Shown in pieces: positions 7,901-15,626 of a stretch of DNA of 15,626 bases (positions are counted from its first letter, which is position 1; each line of letters begins with the position of its first letter). Source of the DNA: Rodentolepis nana (lineage: Eukaryota; Platyhelminthes; Cestoda; Cyclophyllidea; Hymenolepididae); contig UZAE01001043.1 in assembly GCA_900617975.1 (NCBI GenBank), forward strand, positions 1 through 15,626, given 5' to 3'. The position numbers and the translations under genes are program-made. The notes below the pieces were generated by a model. It was not told the DNA's origin. It was given only the letters and a program-made list of their open reading frames with translations, and did no database searches.

Positions 7901-10900
7901 TCCTCTAAAAGCAACTGGTGTCTCCGATAGGCTTCTTCAGCTAACCACTTCACTGTTCTAGACCTAGAATGAGACCCAATTAATTGAGAAAAGATAGTTT
8001 AAACCAAAAGATGATGCAAGAATATGTGCACTCTACACCTAACTGATCCTTTTAGGAGGTACTATCAAACACTCCAAAATCATGCCAAGGGAAAATCTAG
8101 AGATACAATAAATTCTGTTCGTGATAATCAAAAAATTGACAGGAAGGAACATATAAATGCTATGATTAAATATCGAACAAGATTAAGCACTCTAAAATTT
8201 TCTCAAATAAAGAGATGACGACAAACTTCAAAAAGATGGGTAAAAGAAAAGCATTGTGAAGCGATAGAAAAGTAGCTTATGCATTTTTCTTAGAAAACGC
8301 TTTACCATTCCCATTCAAAGTGCTTTAGTTAATTTATGGCGACTTAAATTAGATTTAAATATGAGATTTTGAAATTAAAAACGGACTCTCACTTTAAAGC
8401 CAAGTAAAAAACAATAGTAAAAAATTAATTGGAATGTAAGTGTGGAAATGGGAAGAGTATAATTGAAAGGAATATCACAGTTACATCAGCAAAAAGAAAT
8501 CATAAAATATCATCGACAACTTAAGCTAATTGACGACTTACTGTGAATCAACGGGGAGTAAAAGAGAAAGGTCGGAAAAAGTGACTTTCACAGTACACCA
8601 AGTCACCCCAACAGACGAACTCGGCAATTGAGTTGGTTGGGATTCCTCCAAGTGTGAATCTGTCTGTTGAAAAGACGTAGGGGGTCCTGAAGCATCATTG
8701 GCACCTTGAGAAGGCTTAACCAGCGTGTCAACTTGTGTCGAACAGATCGCCTCGTTCGGATCAAATTCCATGGTCTCAACAGAGAGATGAGAAGACGTAT
8801 TTGCACTGGTTGCACCGGCTCGCGTCCGTTTTGAGGAGCTTTGCAAACAAACAGGATAAAGGTCACTTCTGGCTCGTTTCCTCAGAAGTCGTTTTTCTGC
8901 CATTGCCTGACCAATGTCGTCTTCAAGCCATTCATCATCTGCGTCAACAAGAACACCATTCAGGGTAGAACTGGGACGCTTTGACACAGTGTTGGTCGGA
9001 TGGCTAAAATGGTTAACAGGCGAAATTATTATTACGCCTTCTTAATATAAGGCACTGAACAGAAGACATATACGGTGCCAGCCAATGGCATATTTTTCAA
9101 GTAACTTTAAAGCAACCTCCAAAATGAAGCAGTTAGAGAATTCTCAAAATCATAAACATTATTATGATTAATAAAATAGGAAATTGACTTACCTGGTGCC
9201 AGAGCCGCCAATAGCTTTCATAGCACTTCGGTAGTCACTCACGACACTTGAGTCCTGTTTCCCATTGGTGACAGCGACCTTTTTATTCGACTTTGATTGA
9301 GAAGGGGAAGGTGGCGGGGAATCGAAACGACGATCACGACGAGAAGGTTTTGAGTTATTCCATCCTCGATCATTCTCCTGTTTTTTGTCGCGTTCTGAAG
9401 AACTAAATGAACGACGTCGACGAGGCTTATTTTTGCATCGAGAGGCTTTTGAGATTTCTTTGTTCTCCTCATCATCGGATTCATCGTTGACTATGGATAC
9501 TGAATGCGCGGAAGTTCGAATGTTAGGCTTTGGCGGGCGGTATGAATACCAATCGTCGTAGGAATCTTAAAGACCATAATATTTATTCAGAATGAACCTC
9601 AGTTGGCAAGGAAAATGTTTGATGTCCATAAATAATGACAATTGGTCCTACCACCAAGTTTATTTCTGACGGCATTCATCAATTGATGGAAAAGAGCTCT
9701 TTGTGCTACCGTTCCACCACAAGCATTCTTCTTTGGTTCCCAACTATTTAGGAGGTCGGAAAGGGTTTCACCTTCGGCATTTCTAAAAGTCGAATGATGG
9801 GATGCATAAGTAGAGCATTTCATTATGACACTACAAATTTAAGCAGCGTGCAAATTTCGTCAGGATTATATTAAAAGAGTCTCACATCGGTAGAAATAAG
9901 CACAAAGATTAGGATTATGTTCGCACAAGTACAGATTGAATCATGGTAGAAAGATCTATCCCTAGTAAACAGACTTATTTGCCATAATTTTTAAGGTGAC
10001 AAAGCTCTTATCTATAAGCTACCGAAAGTGATCTCTTTATATGCAGAACTACACTACTGTGTATGAACATATAAACATTTCGGGATATAAGTATCAACCT
10101 GGTGCCACTTTCTAATAACGATCTAGTTTAGATCAATTCCTATTAAGGCAATGAGAAAATATGAAAAAAAGCGGAAAGTCCAACGACACTATGAAAGCAC
10201 CTTCTGAAAAGTTATGAAGCACTATCGGAGGCAAGATCTGTGAATCCCGTTTTCAAAAAGCGTCGAATGTGAAGCTATCTTTCCAAATGTATAAAGTAGG
10301 AAATTCAATTTTGATAAGGAAATTAAGTGGAGTAAATAGGTACATAACCTAACAAGGTATAGTCTAAATCTGCGTTAACGCCGACTTTTAAGGAATGGGT
10401 GGAGTGCAAGTGTCCTAATCAGGAGATTATAGGTGGCACACAATTCCTTTAGGGGAAATAAAGCTGTGCATGATGGAAAAATAACTAGGAAAAAAGCGCT
10501 TTATATAATGCGCATGAAGAAGTCAATTAAAAAACCGACACTAAATGATGTCTGCGGCCTGATAATAAAGAAACCGGCTTACACATGCCAAAGATTAGCA
10601 CCACGGTTGATAAGTATGATGGCAGTTTTGAGCGCATTTCCGTGAATTGCTTCAAAGAGAGGAGTTGAATGATCCTCCGGACAACCGGTATCATCCAAAC
10701 TCGCTCCCTTATCCAACAGGTAAGTAGCAATATCCGCGTGATCATGAAAGGCCGCCTCGTGAATTGGCAACCAGCCTGCACCATCTCGGACATTTATTGG
10801 ATGAGCCTTAACCAATTAGAGAAACAATTAACGATCCTCTTCTATTCAAAGAACACTAAGCAAACCATTCGCTTACAACAACTTCGATCAGTTTAACAAC

Positions 10901-12924
10901 GTGTTCAAGATTGCCGTTGATAGACGCAACATGAAGAGGAGATTCTCCTTTGAGATTTGTCTAAAACAAGAGAATACAAAAAATAACCGAATAAACAAAC
11001 CTTGAGACAAAGAGCTTTGGTCCGCCTTTTACCAGGAGATTCGACAAGGTCAGTAGCAGCATCATTAATATTTACACACTGCTCAACTTCAGAATCTGAG
11101 GAAAGGACTTCAATCGCCTCATCCATCACATCATTTTGAGTATCCGGATTTGTGTCAATGTCTGATTCTTTGCCACGAGACAGAATCGGATCAGAGGATG
11201 AATTCGAACTGTCATTTCCGTCAACCATATTTTCAAGTTCAGTGGAATATTCGCTGGCCTTCGATTCCTTCCCACAGCTCTTATAGTATTCAATTAGTTC
11301 ATATAACACATTTCGGGTAATATTCGAAGACCGACGGGATACTATAAGAGAAAGAGCTCGCTTCAAAGCACTTTCAGGATTATATGAACCCTCTAAAGTT
11401 TCACAAGTTGGAGGAACAAAGTCAGAAGGCGTATTTTTCGGCGCCTGAATGAGAGCCTTAGCAACTGAGAGCCAACTTTGGGCTAGATCCTCTGGATTAA
11501 AGATTGAAAAGGAGTATTTTGAAAGGCTCATATTAAAAAGAATCTCACGCCGGTAGAAATGAGCACAAAGAGCGTAGGCCCCGAAACTTGCACAAGCTTC
11601 AGCAGATGATACCAGGCCAGAGTCAACTTGCTTGGCTAGGGCTTCCAAATCGCCTTTGCTATCACTAATCGTAGCAAGACTTTGTTGCTTAGAAAAAGCA
11701 ACTTCAGACCATAACAACTAAAAAAGATTATTATGTTAAATAATAACTAACCATTTGTTGGTAACAACGGAAAGCAGGATTATGAAGATCCATGGTAGAT
11801 AAAATATCACCCATTTTCTCATAAAGTTTTGAAACCTGAAGCATACCATCAACGGATTCGCAATCAGAATACTGAAATCTGCTAATAATTTTGTCCAGTC
11901 GAAGAGCTTTTCCACAAAGTTCTTTGTAATTTAAACTGGATGAAGAATCTGCTCGAGAAATTTGGCGATAGACTTTAGCTGCGGTTCGATAGGAACTTTT
12001 AGCAACGTAAAGTTGAGCCAAAAGATCCTCCAAATTTCTTCGATAGGTTTTAGTTTCCTTACTTAAGCAATTTTGGCTACCAGCAGGCTTCAGTGTTTGA
12101 CTAAAGTCAAATGATAATGCATATATCGTACCTGCAAAGAGATATGGCTTTGGCGATAATGCTAGACTCCTCATGGTTCAACAAATCTGTATGACGAAGT
12201 CGGCTTTGAGCAATAACTGGCCAGTGATGAAGAGGAATTTCACAATTTTGAAACACAGCTCGAAAGAGTATACTACGAAGAGCATGCTTCCGAGCGATAT
12301 TAATGCACTGATCAAATCGTGAGGCGGCAGACTCGAAGTCACCCATAGAGCACAAGGCATGACCTAAATGGGTTAGAACTCAAATAAAACTGTACCAAGG
12401 TTAAGAAGAGAAACGGCTTTCATTTCTGCTTGCTGTACAGAGGTCAGGCTAGTAAGCTGATTGGTAAGTTTAATGCTGTTTAAGATAGCCTGTTGAGCTG
12501 CAAGTAAGCTCTTTCTTGCAACTTCACCGTTAGAAGCACTATCAGATCTGCATTGAAAACACCTCCCAATTGTGACATAAGCCCTTTGCTGCTCAAGCTT
12601 ATTGTTAATTACCTTGGAGATTTTAAGATATTGGCTTGTGTGCTTAATGGCTTCGTTAAAGTCTCCTAACTCAAGATTGCATTCCGCGATAGCTCGATGA
12701 GTTAAAGCGATTTGAAGCTCATCACGAGAATCGTGGCTTTCATACAATGATAAAAGTGTCTTATACACACTTATTGCTGTTGAGAAATTCGATTGTTCGA
12801 AATGAAATATAGCCAACGCAAGTGTCGAATCAACCCGCTCACGAAAGGTCTTGGCATTTTGCTGTTGCTTTATTAACTCTAAAAATAATTAAAGAGAAAT
12901 AAATACGATACTTTCTAGTATCAT
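4960..12924 (-). CDS. TONSL: Tonsoku-like protein, DNA repair and histone-binding scaffold (16 exons)
   Basis: In animals TONSL works with MMS22L at damaged replication forks, binding new H3-H4 and promoting RAD51 loading. Exons in transcript order: 12924-12912, 12878-12396, 12363-12132, 12100-11752, 11717-11001, 10960-10877, 10806-10583, 9782-9652, 9565-9193, 9003-8542, 7963-7692, 7621-7415, 7375-7216, 6826-6546, 6146-5833, 5265-4960. All phases agree over 4608 nt (1535 aa; human 1378). Residues 5-480 are TPR-like; 500-590 an acidic linker; 599-720 ankyrin repeats (GESPLHVASINGNLEHVV, GWLPIHEAAF); 745-990 a disordered basic/serine-rich region; 1005-1110 the ubiquitin-like fold (VTFSDLSLLLPVDS, TVKWLAEEAYRRHQ); 1130-1510 leucine-rich repeats (LTELDLSLNPL, IQTLDISDCNL). 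The start MILEKLIKQQQ matches the human MSLEREL region, with an in-frame TGA directly before it. The C-terminus differs from human. The exon 8 donor could lie 3 nt earlier. Confidence 0.94.
5266..5832 (-). other. TONSL intron 15 (567 nt)
   Basis: This intron separates the last two leucine-rich-repeat exons, phase 0, with donor GTAAGT at 5832-5827 and acceptor TTTTAG at 5271-5266. A run of ten C at 5436-5445 stands out, and a 61-codon plus-strand frame (5248-5433) looks incidental. Nothing else is seen. Confidence 0.8.
6147..6545 (-). other. TONSL intron 14 (399 nt)
   Basis: This is a phase 1 intron between leucine-rich-repeat exons. A plus-strand frame of 114 codons (6194-6538) spans nearly all of it. 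It has no recognisable domain and a biased Lys/Ser/Leu composition, so I treat it as chance. Confidence 0.8.
6827..7215 (-). other. TONSL intron 13 (389 nt)
   Basis: This is a phase 2 intron splitting a leucine-rich repeat: the codon GA|G joins TSGRN to SNHLTHLCLDHNPL. No internal feature is seen. Confidence 0.8.
7964..8541 (-). other. TONSL intron 10 (578 nt)
   Basis: This intron interrupts the ubiquitin-like domain after LLLPVDS, with donor GTAAGT at 8541-8536 and acceptor TTCTAG at 7969-7964. It is AT-rich with a purine-rich plus strand. No gene or repeat is recognised in it. Confidence 0.8.
9783..10582 (-). other. TONSL intron 7 (800 nt), the longest in the gene
   Basis: This intron lies between the ankyrin exon ending GANLWH and the exon beginning NAEGET; the split codon is GT|A. 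It contains a decayed copy of part of TONSL exon 5 at about 9862-9937. The remainder has no gene signal. Confidence 0.8.
9862..9937 (-). pseudogene. Decayed duplicate of part of the TONSL TPR exon (exon 5)
   Basis: Bases 9862-9907 align with 11524-11570 inside coding exon 5 with about five mismatches and one single-base gap over 47 columns. A patchier match continues to about 9937. Orientation is the same. The exon encodes LCAHFYRREILFN, and the relic would read LCAYFYRCETLLI, so the coding phase is still visible over this block. It has no flanking splice sites that would include it in frame. Confidence 0.75.
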
Positions 12925-12952
12925 TCATTAATCAAATATCGAAAAAGAAAAC

Positions 12953-12961
12953 GGCGCGAAA
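12953..12961 (-). promoter_or_regulatory. E2F-binding site in the TONSL promoter
   Basis: The minus strand reads TTTCGCGCC, a perfect match to the E2F consensus TTTSSCGC, about 30 bp upstream of the TONSL ATG (12922-12924) and in transcript orientation. E2F drives G1/S genes in animals, and TONSL functions in S phase, so the position and identity fit. The site may lie in the promoter or the 5' UTR. Confidence 0.6.
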
Positions 12962-13463
12962 GGATAGTGTTAGAATTTTGCGCAACTGTCACCAAGGTCA
13001 AGCTGCTGATATGTTTTAAATAACAATTTTTATTAGATTGCATTTTACTTCAATACAAACTAGGTGAATATCTGAATCACTCAAGTCTTAGCACTTTAAA
13101 TTTGCATTAAATTCAACTATTTTCAATTCAGCGAATCCTACTTTCTGTAGTCTACATCAATGAAATTCAGAAACAACTTCTCAAGGTAGGATAGTATCAT
13201 TACCATATTGTTGTATTTCTCCCAACTGACTTGTTGTTATCCAACAATAATGTTTTTGAGCCTGTATGGATCTAAATTAGCTTCTCGAAGTTGATATTTT
13301 AACTGAAATCCATCAACTGATTTTTTTAACAAAATGATGACTATGTTCGCCGTGAGCAGGTGCTGTCTTATTTAAGTCATTTTGATTGTAATTTAATTAG
13401 TAGATCCTTAATTTTTCTTATTTTAAAAGAAAAAATGTAGAGTGCATGAATCATAATTTATTT
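12962..13463. other. TONSL upstream intergenic DNA
   Basis: No open frame worth reporting. Just beyond the E2F site are a GTTGCGCAA palindrome-like stretch and a TGACCTTGG motif (13000-12992 on the minus strand). The rest is AT-rich without visible structure. Confidence 0.4.
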
Positions 13464-13694
13464 TCATGGCATCTGGAATGGGAAATATTTGTCTTCGCGA
13501 ATTTTGTTATAGATTTTTCTCTTCTCTTCTTGACATTCACTTGATTTGATAAGAAATATTGTACCCCTTTTACATCTATTCCGTAGAGTAATTTCTAGAG
13601 AATTATTTTGCTCATCATTTGAAACTGTACGAAATTGATTCTCGAAAACATTTCCTTGATAACCTAGTTGGATTGTCTCATTCAAATATATCTA
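13464..13694 (-). other. Unassigned open frame, possible terminal exon
   Basis: The frame follows an AG (TTTAG) at 13696-13695 and runs 76 codons to a stop at 13464. It starts IYLNETIQLGYQGNVFENQF and is Lys/Glu/Arg-rich near the C-terminus. An in-frame TAG directly precedes it, so it would have to be either an exon or a short gene starting at ATG 13685. No family is recognised and no upstream exon could be joined in phase. Confidence 0.2.
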
Positions 13695-13789
13695 AACATT
13701 CTGATCCGAGGTAGAGTGGAGCTAACAGATTATCGAACTATTATGGCGGGTTATTGACACACTAAAGGCACCATCAGTATGCAAATTGT

Positions 13790-13972
13790 ATGGTCATTCA
13801 AGTTACAGAAGTCCTTTTATGTGATGTGCCAGACGACACGTCCCTCTCAATTCGGTTACCGTGTCGAGATAGTTTTAAGAGAAGAATGCTCGAGTTGCCT
13901 AAATACGACTGGAGTCGTTATCTGTACATCATTGGAGCTCGATGGAAAATGACACTTTTGTACTCATTGTGA
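13790..13972 (+). other. Short open frame of uncertain status
   Basis: This is a 60-codon frame (MVIQVTEVLLCDVPDDTSLS onwards) in a stretch that looks locally less AT-rich than its surroundings. An overlapping frame (QIVWSFKLQKSFYVMCQ onwards) is open over a similar range, so neither is distinguished. No domain is recognised. It may be a fragment of an old mobile element. Confidence 0.12.
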
Positions 13973-14233
13973 TGGCTGGATAATTATTTTAGTGAAGATA
14001 AAAATATGATAATCCGTTACCGCTCATACAGAAAACTTTTTACCTTTATTCACCCTCATATATTTTCCAACCCACCATGTAATCCAATCATTCTTTATGC
14101 CATCGTATTACATGAAAATTCCCTCATAAGGTCATACCCTTTTCTCACCGCCATTATAAGCTCAACATCTTTCTTATTTCATTTAGAAAAGAAATAAATA
14201 GATTAGTAGGGACGGCGATACATTAGTACTTAC

Positions 14234-14298
14234 TGGATTTCTGAAAACAAAATGTAATGAATACTAGTACGAAAAGTTACTTTGCATAAACGTGCCAT
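14234..14298 (-). other. Possible micro-exon gene start (18-nt exon, 40-nt intron, 7-nt exon)
   Basis: On the minus strand ATG at 14298-14296 opens an 18-nt exon (14298-14281) followed by GTAACT. A 40-nt interval then ends in TTTTGTTTTCAG, an excellent acceptor. Next come the 7 nt AAATCCA (14240-14234) and GTAAGTAC, an excellent donor. The interval fits the short-intron class of this genome. No downstream exon could be placed in phase, so this may be coincidence. Confidence 0.2.
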
Positions 14299-14494
14299 AA
14301 ATCACAAAAACGAATTTCAACTTTCTTCTGGTCTTAAGCGATTAGGAAGAAATTATAATGATGCAGCGAAATATTTATTATCTAAAATTATAATATCACA
14401 TACAAGATAATAAAGTTAATAAATGCATTAAGTAAGTAAATGTGATTAATACACCAGGAATGATGAGAAGAGGGAAATAAGATAAAGAAAAATT

Positions 14495-14764
14495 TCAAAT
14501 AGCCGTTGAGTTGATTACTGAATGCCGATGAAACTGCTTTGGAATGTTACGTCGAGGAACAACTGTATCATCATCATCATCATCATCACCATCTGTAGTT
14601 TCTTTCCTATTTCTGTGAGAATGCCTTCCACTACCACCACTTGTAGCAGCTGTATCAAGAAGCTTCAATTCTTTCAAGGCGCCCGTTTCCACCAACCAAG
14701 ATTTGAATTGGGCCTCAACACATTCTGAGAGAAATGCACTGTCATCTGCTGATAGCTCTGCATC
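14495..14764 (-). CDS. Terminal exon of an unidentified gene (partial)
   Basis: This is a 270-nt exon on the minus strand following an acceptor (ATATTTTAG, AG at 14766-14765), phase 0, ending in TGA at 14497-14495. It encodes 89 residues, beginning DAELSADDSAFLSECVEAQF, then KSWLVETGALKELKLLD. A low-complexity tail follows with Gly/Ser/His/Arg residues, an Asp run of seven and a basic end (PRRNIPKQFHRHS). The first half looks like a compact helical segment. The tail is presumably disordered. I do not recognise the protein. There is no suitable ATG at the exon start, so the gene must continue to the right, through an intron that carries the repeat copy at 14965-15340 and probably beyond the window. 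AATAAA-type signals are not obvious just below the stop. Confidence 0.6.
   Translation of the reverse strand, partial: DAELSADDSAFLSECVEAQFKSWLVETGALKELKLLDTAATSGGSGRHSHRNRKETTDGDDDDDDDTVVPRRNIPKQFHRHSVINSTAI
14568..14593. repeat. ATC/GAT microsatellite encoding an aspartate run
   Basis: TCA/ATC triplets repeat about eight times, with one CAC interruption near the right end. In the minus-strand exon these are GAT codons for the Asp run after TTDG. The near-pure codon usage suggests a recent, slippage-prone expansion. Confidence 0.9.
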
Positions 14765-14964
14765 CTAAAATATAATCCACATAATGAAGATTCAAATAGA
14801 ATCTATACAGCTTAATACGGGACGAATAAAAATATTGTTTTTTATAAAGTTAACGTTGTGTGAACACGGTTGATCTTTGTCATTTAATGTCGCTAATTCG
14901 CTCCCAGATTATTTCAAATAACAGCCATGTATACCCAAATACAAAAGCTATACCACATCCTATA
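14765..14964 (-). other. Presumed intron of the unidentified gene
   Basis: This is the AT-rich sequence upstream of the terminal exon acceptor. Nothing is recognised in it. Confidence 0.4.
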
Positions 14965-15340
14965 TTTAAATATGGAGTAACCCTAGGGGGTGTACGATAG
15001 ACTTACCTCCACGTGGTGCACTCTGGGCAACGTACTTTCTTACGGCAAAAATTCTATCACTCGGCATTCGTTTTTCAATAGACTTACCTCCACGTGGTGC
15101 ACTCTGGGCAACGTATAATAATACGGCAAAAAAGTCTATAAACCGGCAGTTGATTTCTGACTTCAACCCCTTCCGTAGCACTTATCTTACCTATTCTCTG
15201 CCTTTGCATCTGCCTGTCTCCTTTAAATCTGTGAATCATTATCCTGTCCCCCTCTCGTCTTTTTGTCACTATGATGTTTCTCCTCCTCTCTATGGAGCCC
15301 GAAGTCAGCTAAAGGGATAATAATAACTACGAAAACGCCT
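14965..15340 (-). repeat. Dispersed repeat, right copy (inverted relative to the left)
   Basis: The reverse complement of this segment matches 245-605, including the GAGAGGAGG, GTGACAAAAAG, GAAGTCAGAAATCAACTGCC, TTGCCCAGAGTGCACCACG and GGAGGTAAGTCTA blocks. It is orientated with the presumed transcription of the flanking minus-strand gene and probably sits in its intron. A 61-codon minus-strand frame (15269-15084) shares residues such as RFKGDRQMQRQRIGKIS with the frame in the left copy. Confidence 0.85.
14998..15146. repeat. Internal tandem duplication, period 81 bp, within the right repeat copy
   Basis: The block beginning TAGACTTACCTCCACGTGG occurs at 14998 and again at 15079. Both continue through GTGCACTCTGGGCAACGTA and then diverge slightly before ACGGCAAAAA. 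The left copy has this block only once. Confidence 0.85.
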
Positions 15341-15490
15341 GTCATTTAAAATAAGTAAAATAAGTAAATAAGAATTTATGTAAAAGTGACAGTTGTCCAA
15401 AACGCGGTCTAGACATCACCTCATGATAGAATGGATTTAAAAAACTCAGTTTTCAACACGTCATGGTGTTAGCTTCTAAACTTAGCCGTT

Positions 15491-15626
15491 TAAAACAAAG
15501 AAGTCGTAAAGTTGTTTGAGAAAATGCCAATTAACAACTCTGTAGCCTTAACGGCATGGGGTGGCGCTATTGGCAATTCGTTTAAACTTCGTTCATTCGT
15601 GTGCAACAAAGCATTCCACTCTGGGA
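15491..15626 (+). other. Short plus-strand frame running off the window
   Basis: After TAA at 15491-15493 the frame stays open to the end of the window (44 codons), with an ATG at 15524 in a favourable GAAAATGCC context giving MPINNSVALTAWGGAIGNSF and then KLRSFVCNKAFHSG. It could be the first exon of a gene to the right, or chance. No family is recognised. Confidence 0.2.

Noticed and set aside
8603..8968. Two open frames overlapping TONSL exon 10
   Set aside because: The phase that joins on both sides and matches the WLEDD motif and the ubiquitin-like domain is the real one; the others are shadows.
9965..9990. Resemblance of an intron 7 segment to the dispersed repeat (TAGACTTTTTGCC-like)
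   Set aside because: The similarity covers only about 25 bases and does not continue into the neighbouring repeat blocks.
10214..10245. Short match of intron 7 to TONSL exon 2 (GAAGCACTATC, then AGATCTG)
   Set aside because: An 11-base identity is expected by chance at this scale and the remainder does not align.
1..15626. Search for tRNA, rRNA, CRISPR arrays, operons and bacterial features
   Set aside because: None is visible; the window is intron-bearing eukaryotic DNA.

Overview
This window is nuclear DNA of a eukaryote, most likely a parasitic flatworm and more likely a tapeworm than a fluke. It is AT-rich. Two well-conserved animal genes can be reconstructed exon by exon, and every inferred intron is GT..AG. 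Intron lengths fall into a very short class (31-42 nt) and a second class (70-86 nt), with longer introns (189-800 nt) mostly towards the 3' end of the large gene. From memory, two intron-length peaks near 36 and 73 nt are reported for tapeworms, and small 5' introns for flatworms generally. The species is not determined.

Layout, left to right. (1) 245-605: a copy of a dispersed repeat that returns, inverted, at 14965-15340. (2) 1110-2253, plus strand: a complete 8-exon gene for 20S proteasome subunit alpha type-3 (PSMA3), predicted at 256 aa. (3) 2446-3007, minus strand: a small coiled-coil protein with one 34-nt intron, tail-to-tail with PSMA3; their polyadenylation signals lie within 20 nt of each other. 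(4) 3400-4960: no recognised gene. It holds a consensus TATA box below heat-shock-element-like half sites and two unassigned open frames. (5) 4960-12924, minus strand: a complete TONSL (Tonsoku-like) gene of 16 exons, predicted at 1535 aa. It has N-terminal TPRs, an acidic linker, ankyrin repeats, a disordered basic/serine-rich middle, a ubiquitin-like domain and C-terminal leucine-rich repeats. A perfect E2F site lies about 30 bp upstream of its start codon. (6) 12925-14494: mostly featureless, with weak open frames and a possible micro-exon. (7) 14495-14764, minus strand: the last exon of an unidentified gene whose earlier exons lie to the right, probably outside the window. (8) 14765-15626: its presumed intron, the right repeat copy with an internal 81-bp duplication, and a short plus-strand frame running off the end.

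The genes do not form a pathway. PSMA3 is proteasome housekeeping. TONSL, with MMS22L, acts on post-replicative chromatin and in homologous recombination at damaged forks. The most informative observations are the divergence of the histone-H4-reading pocket in this TONSL, a SUMO-interaction-like motif in its linker, a decayed copy of part of a TPR exon inside a TONSL intron, and the E2F site.
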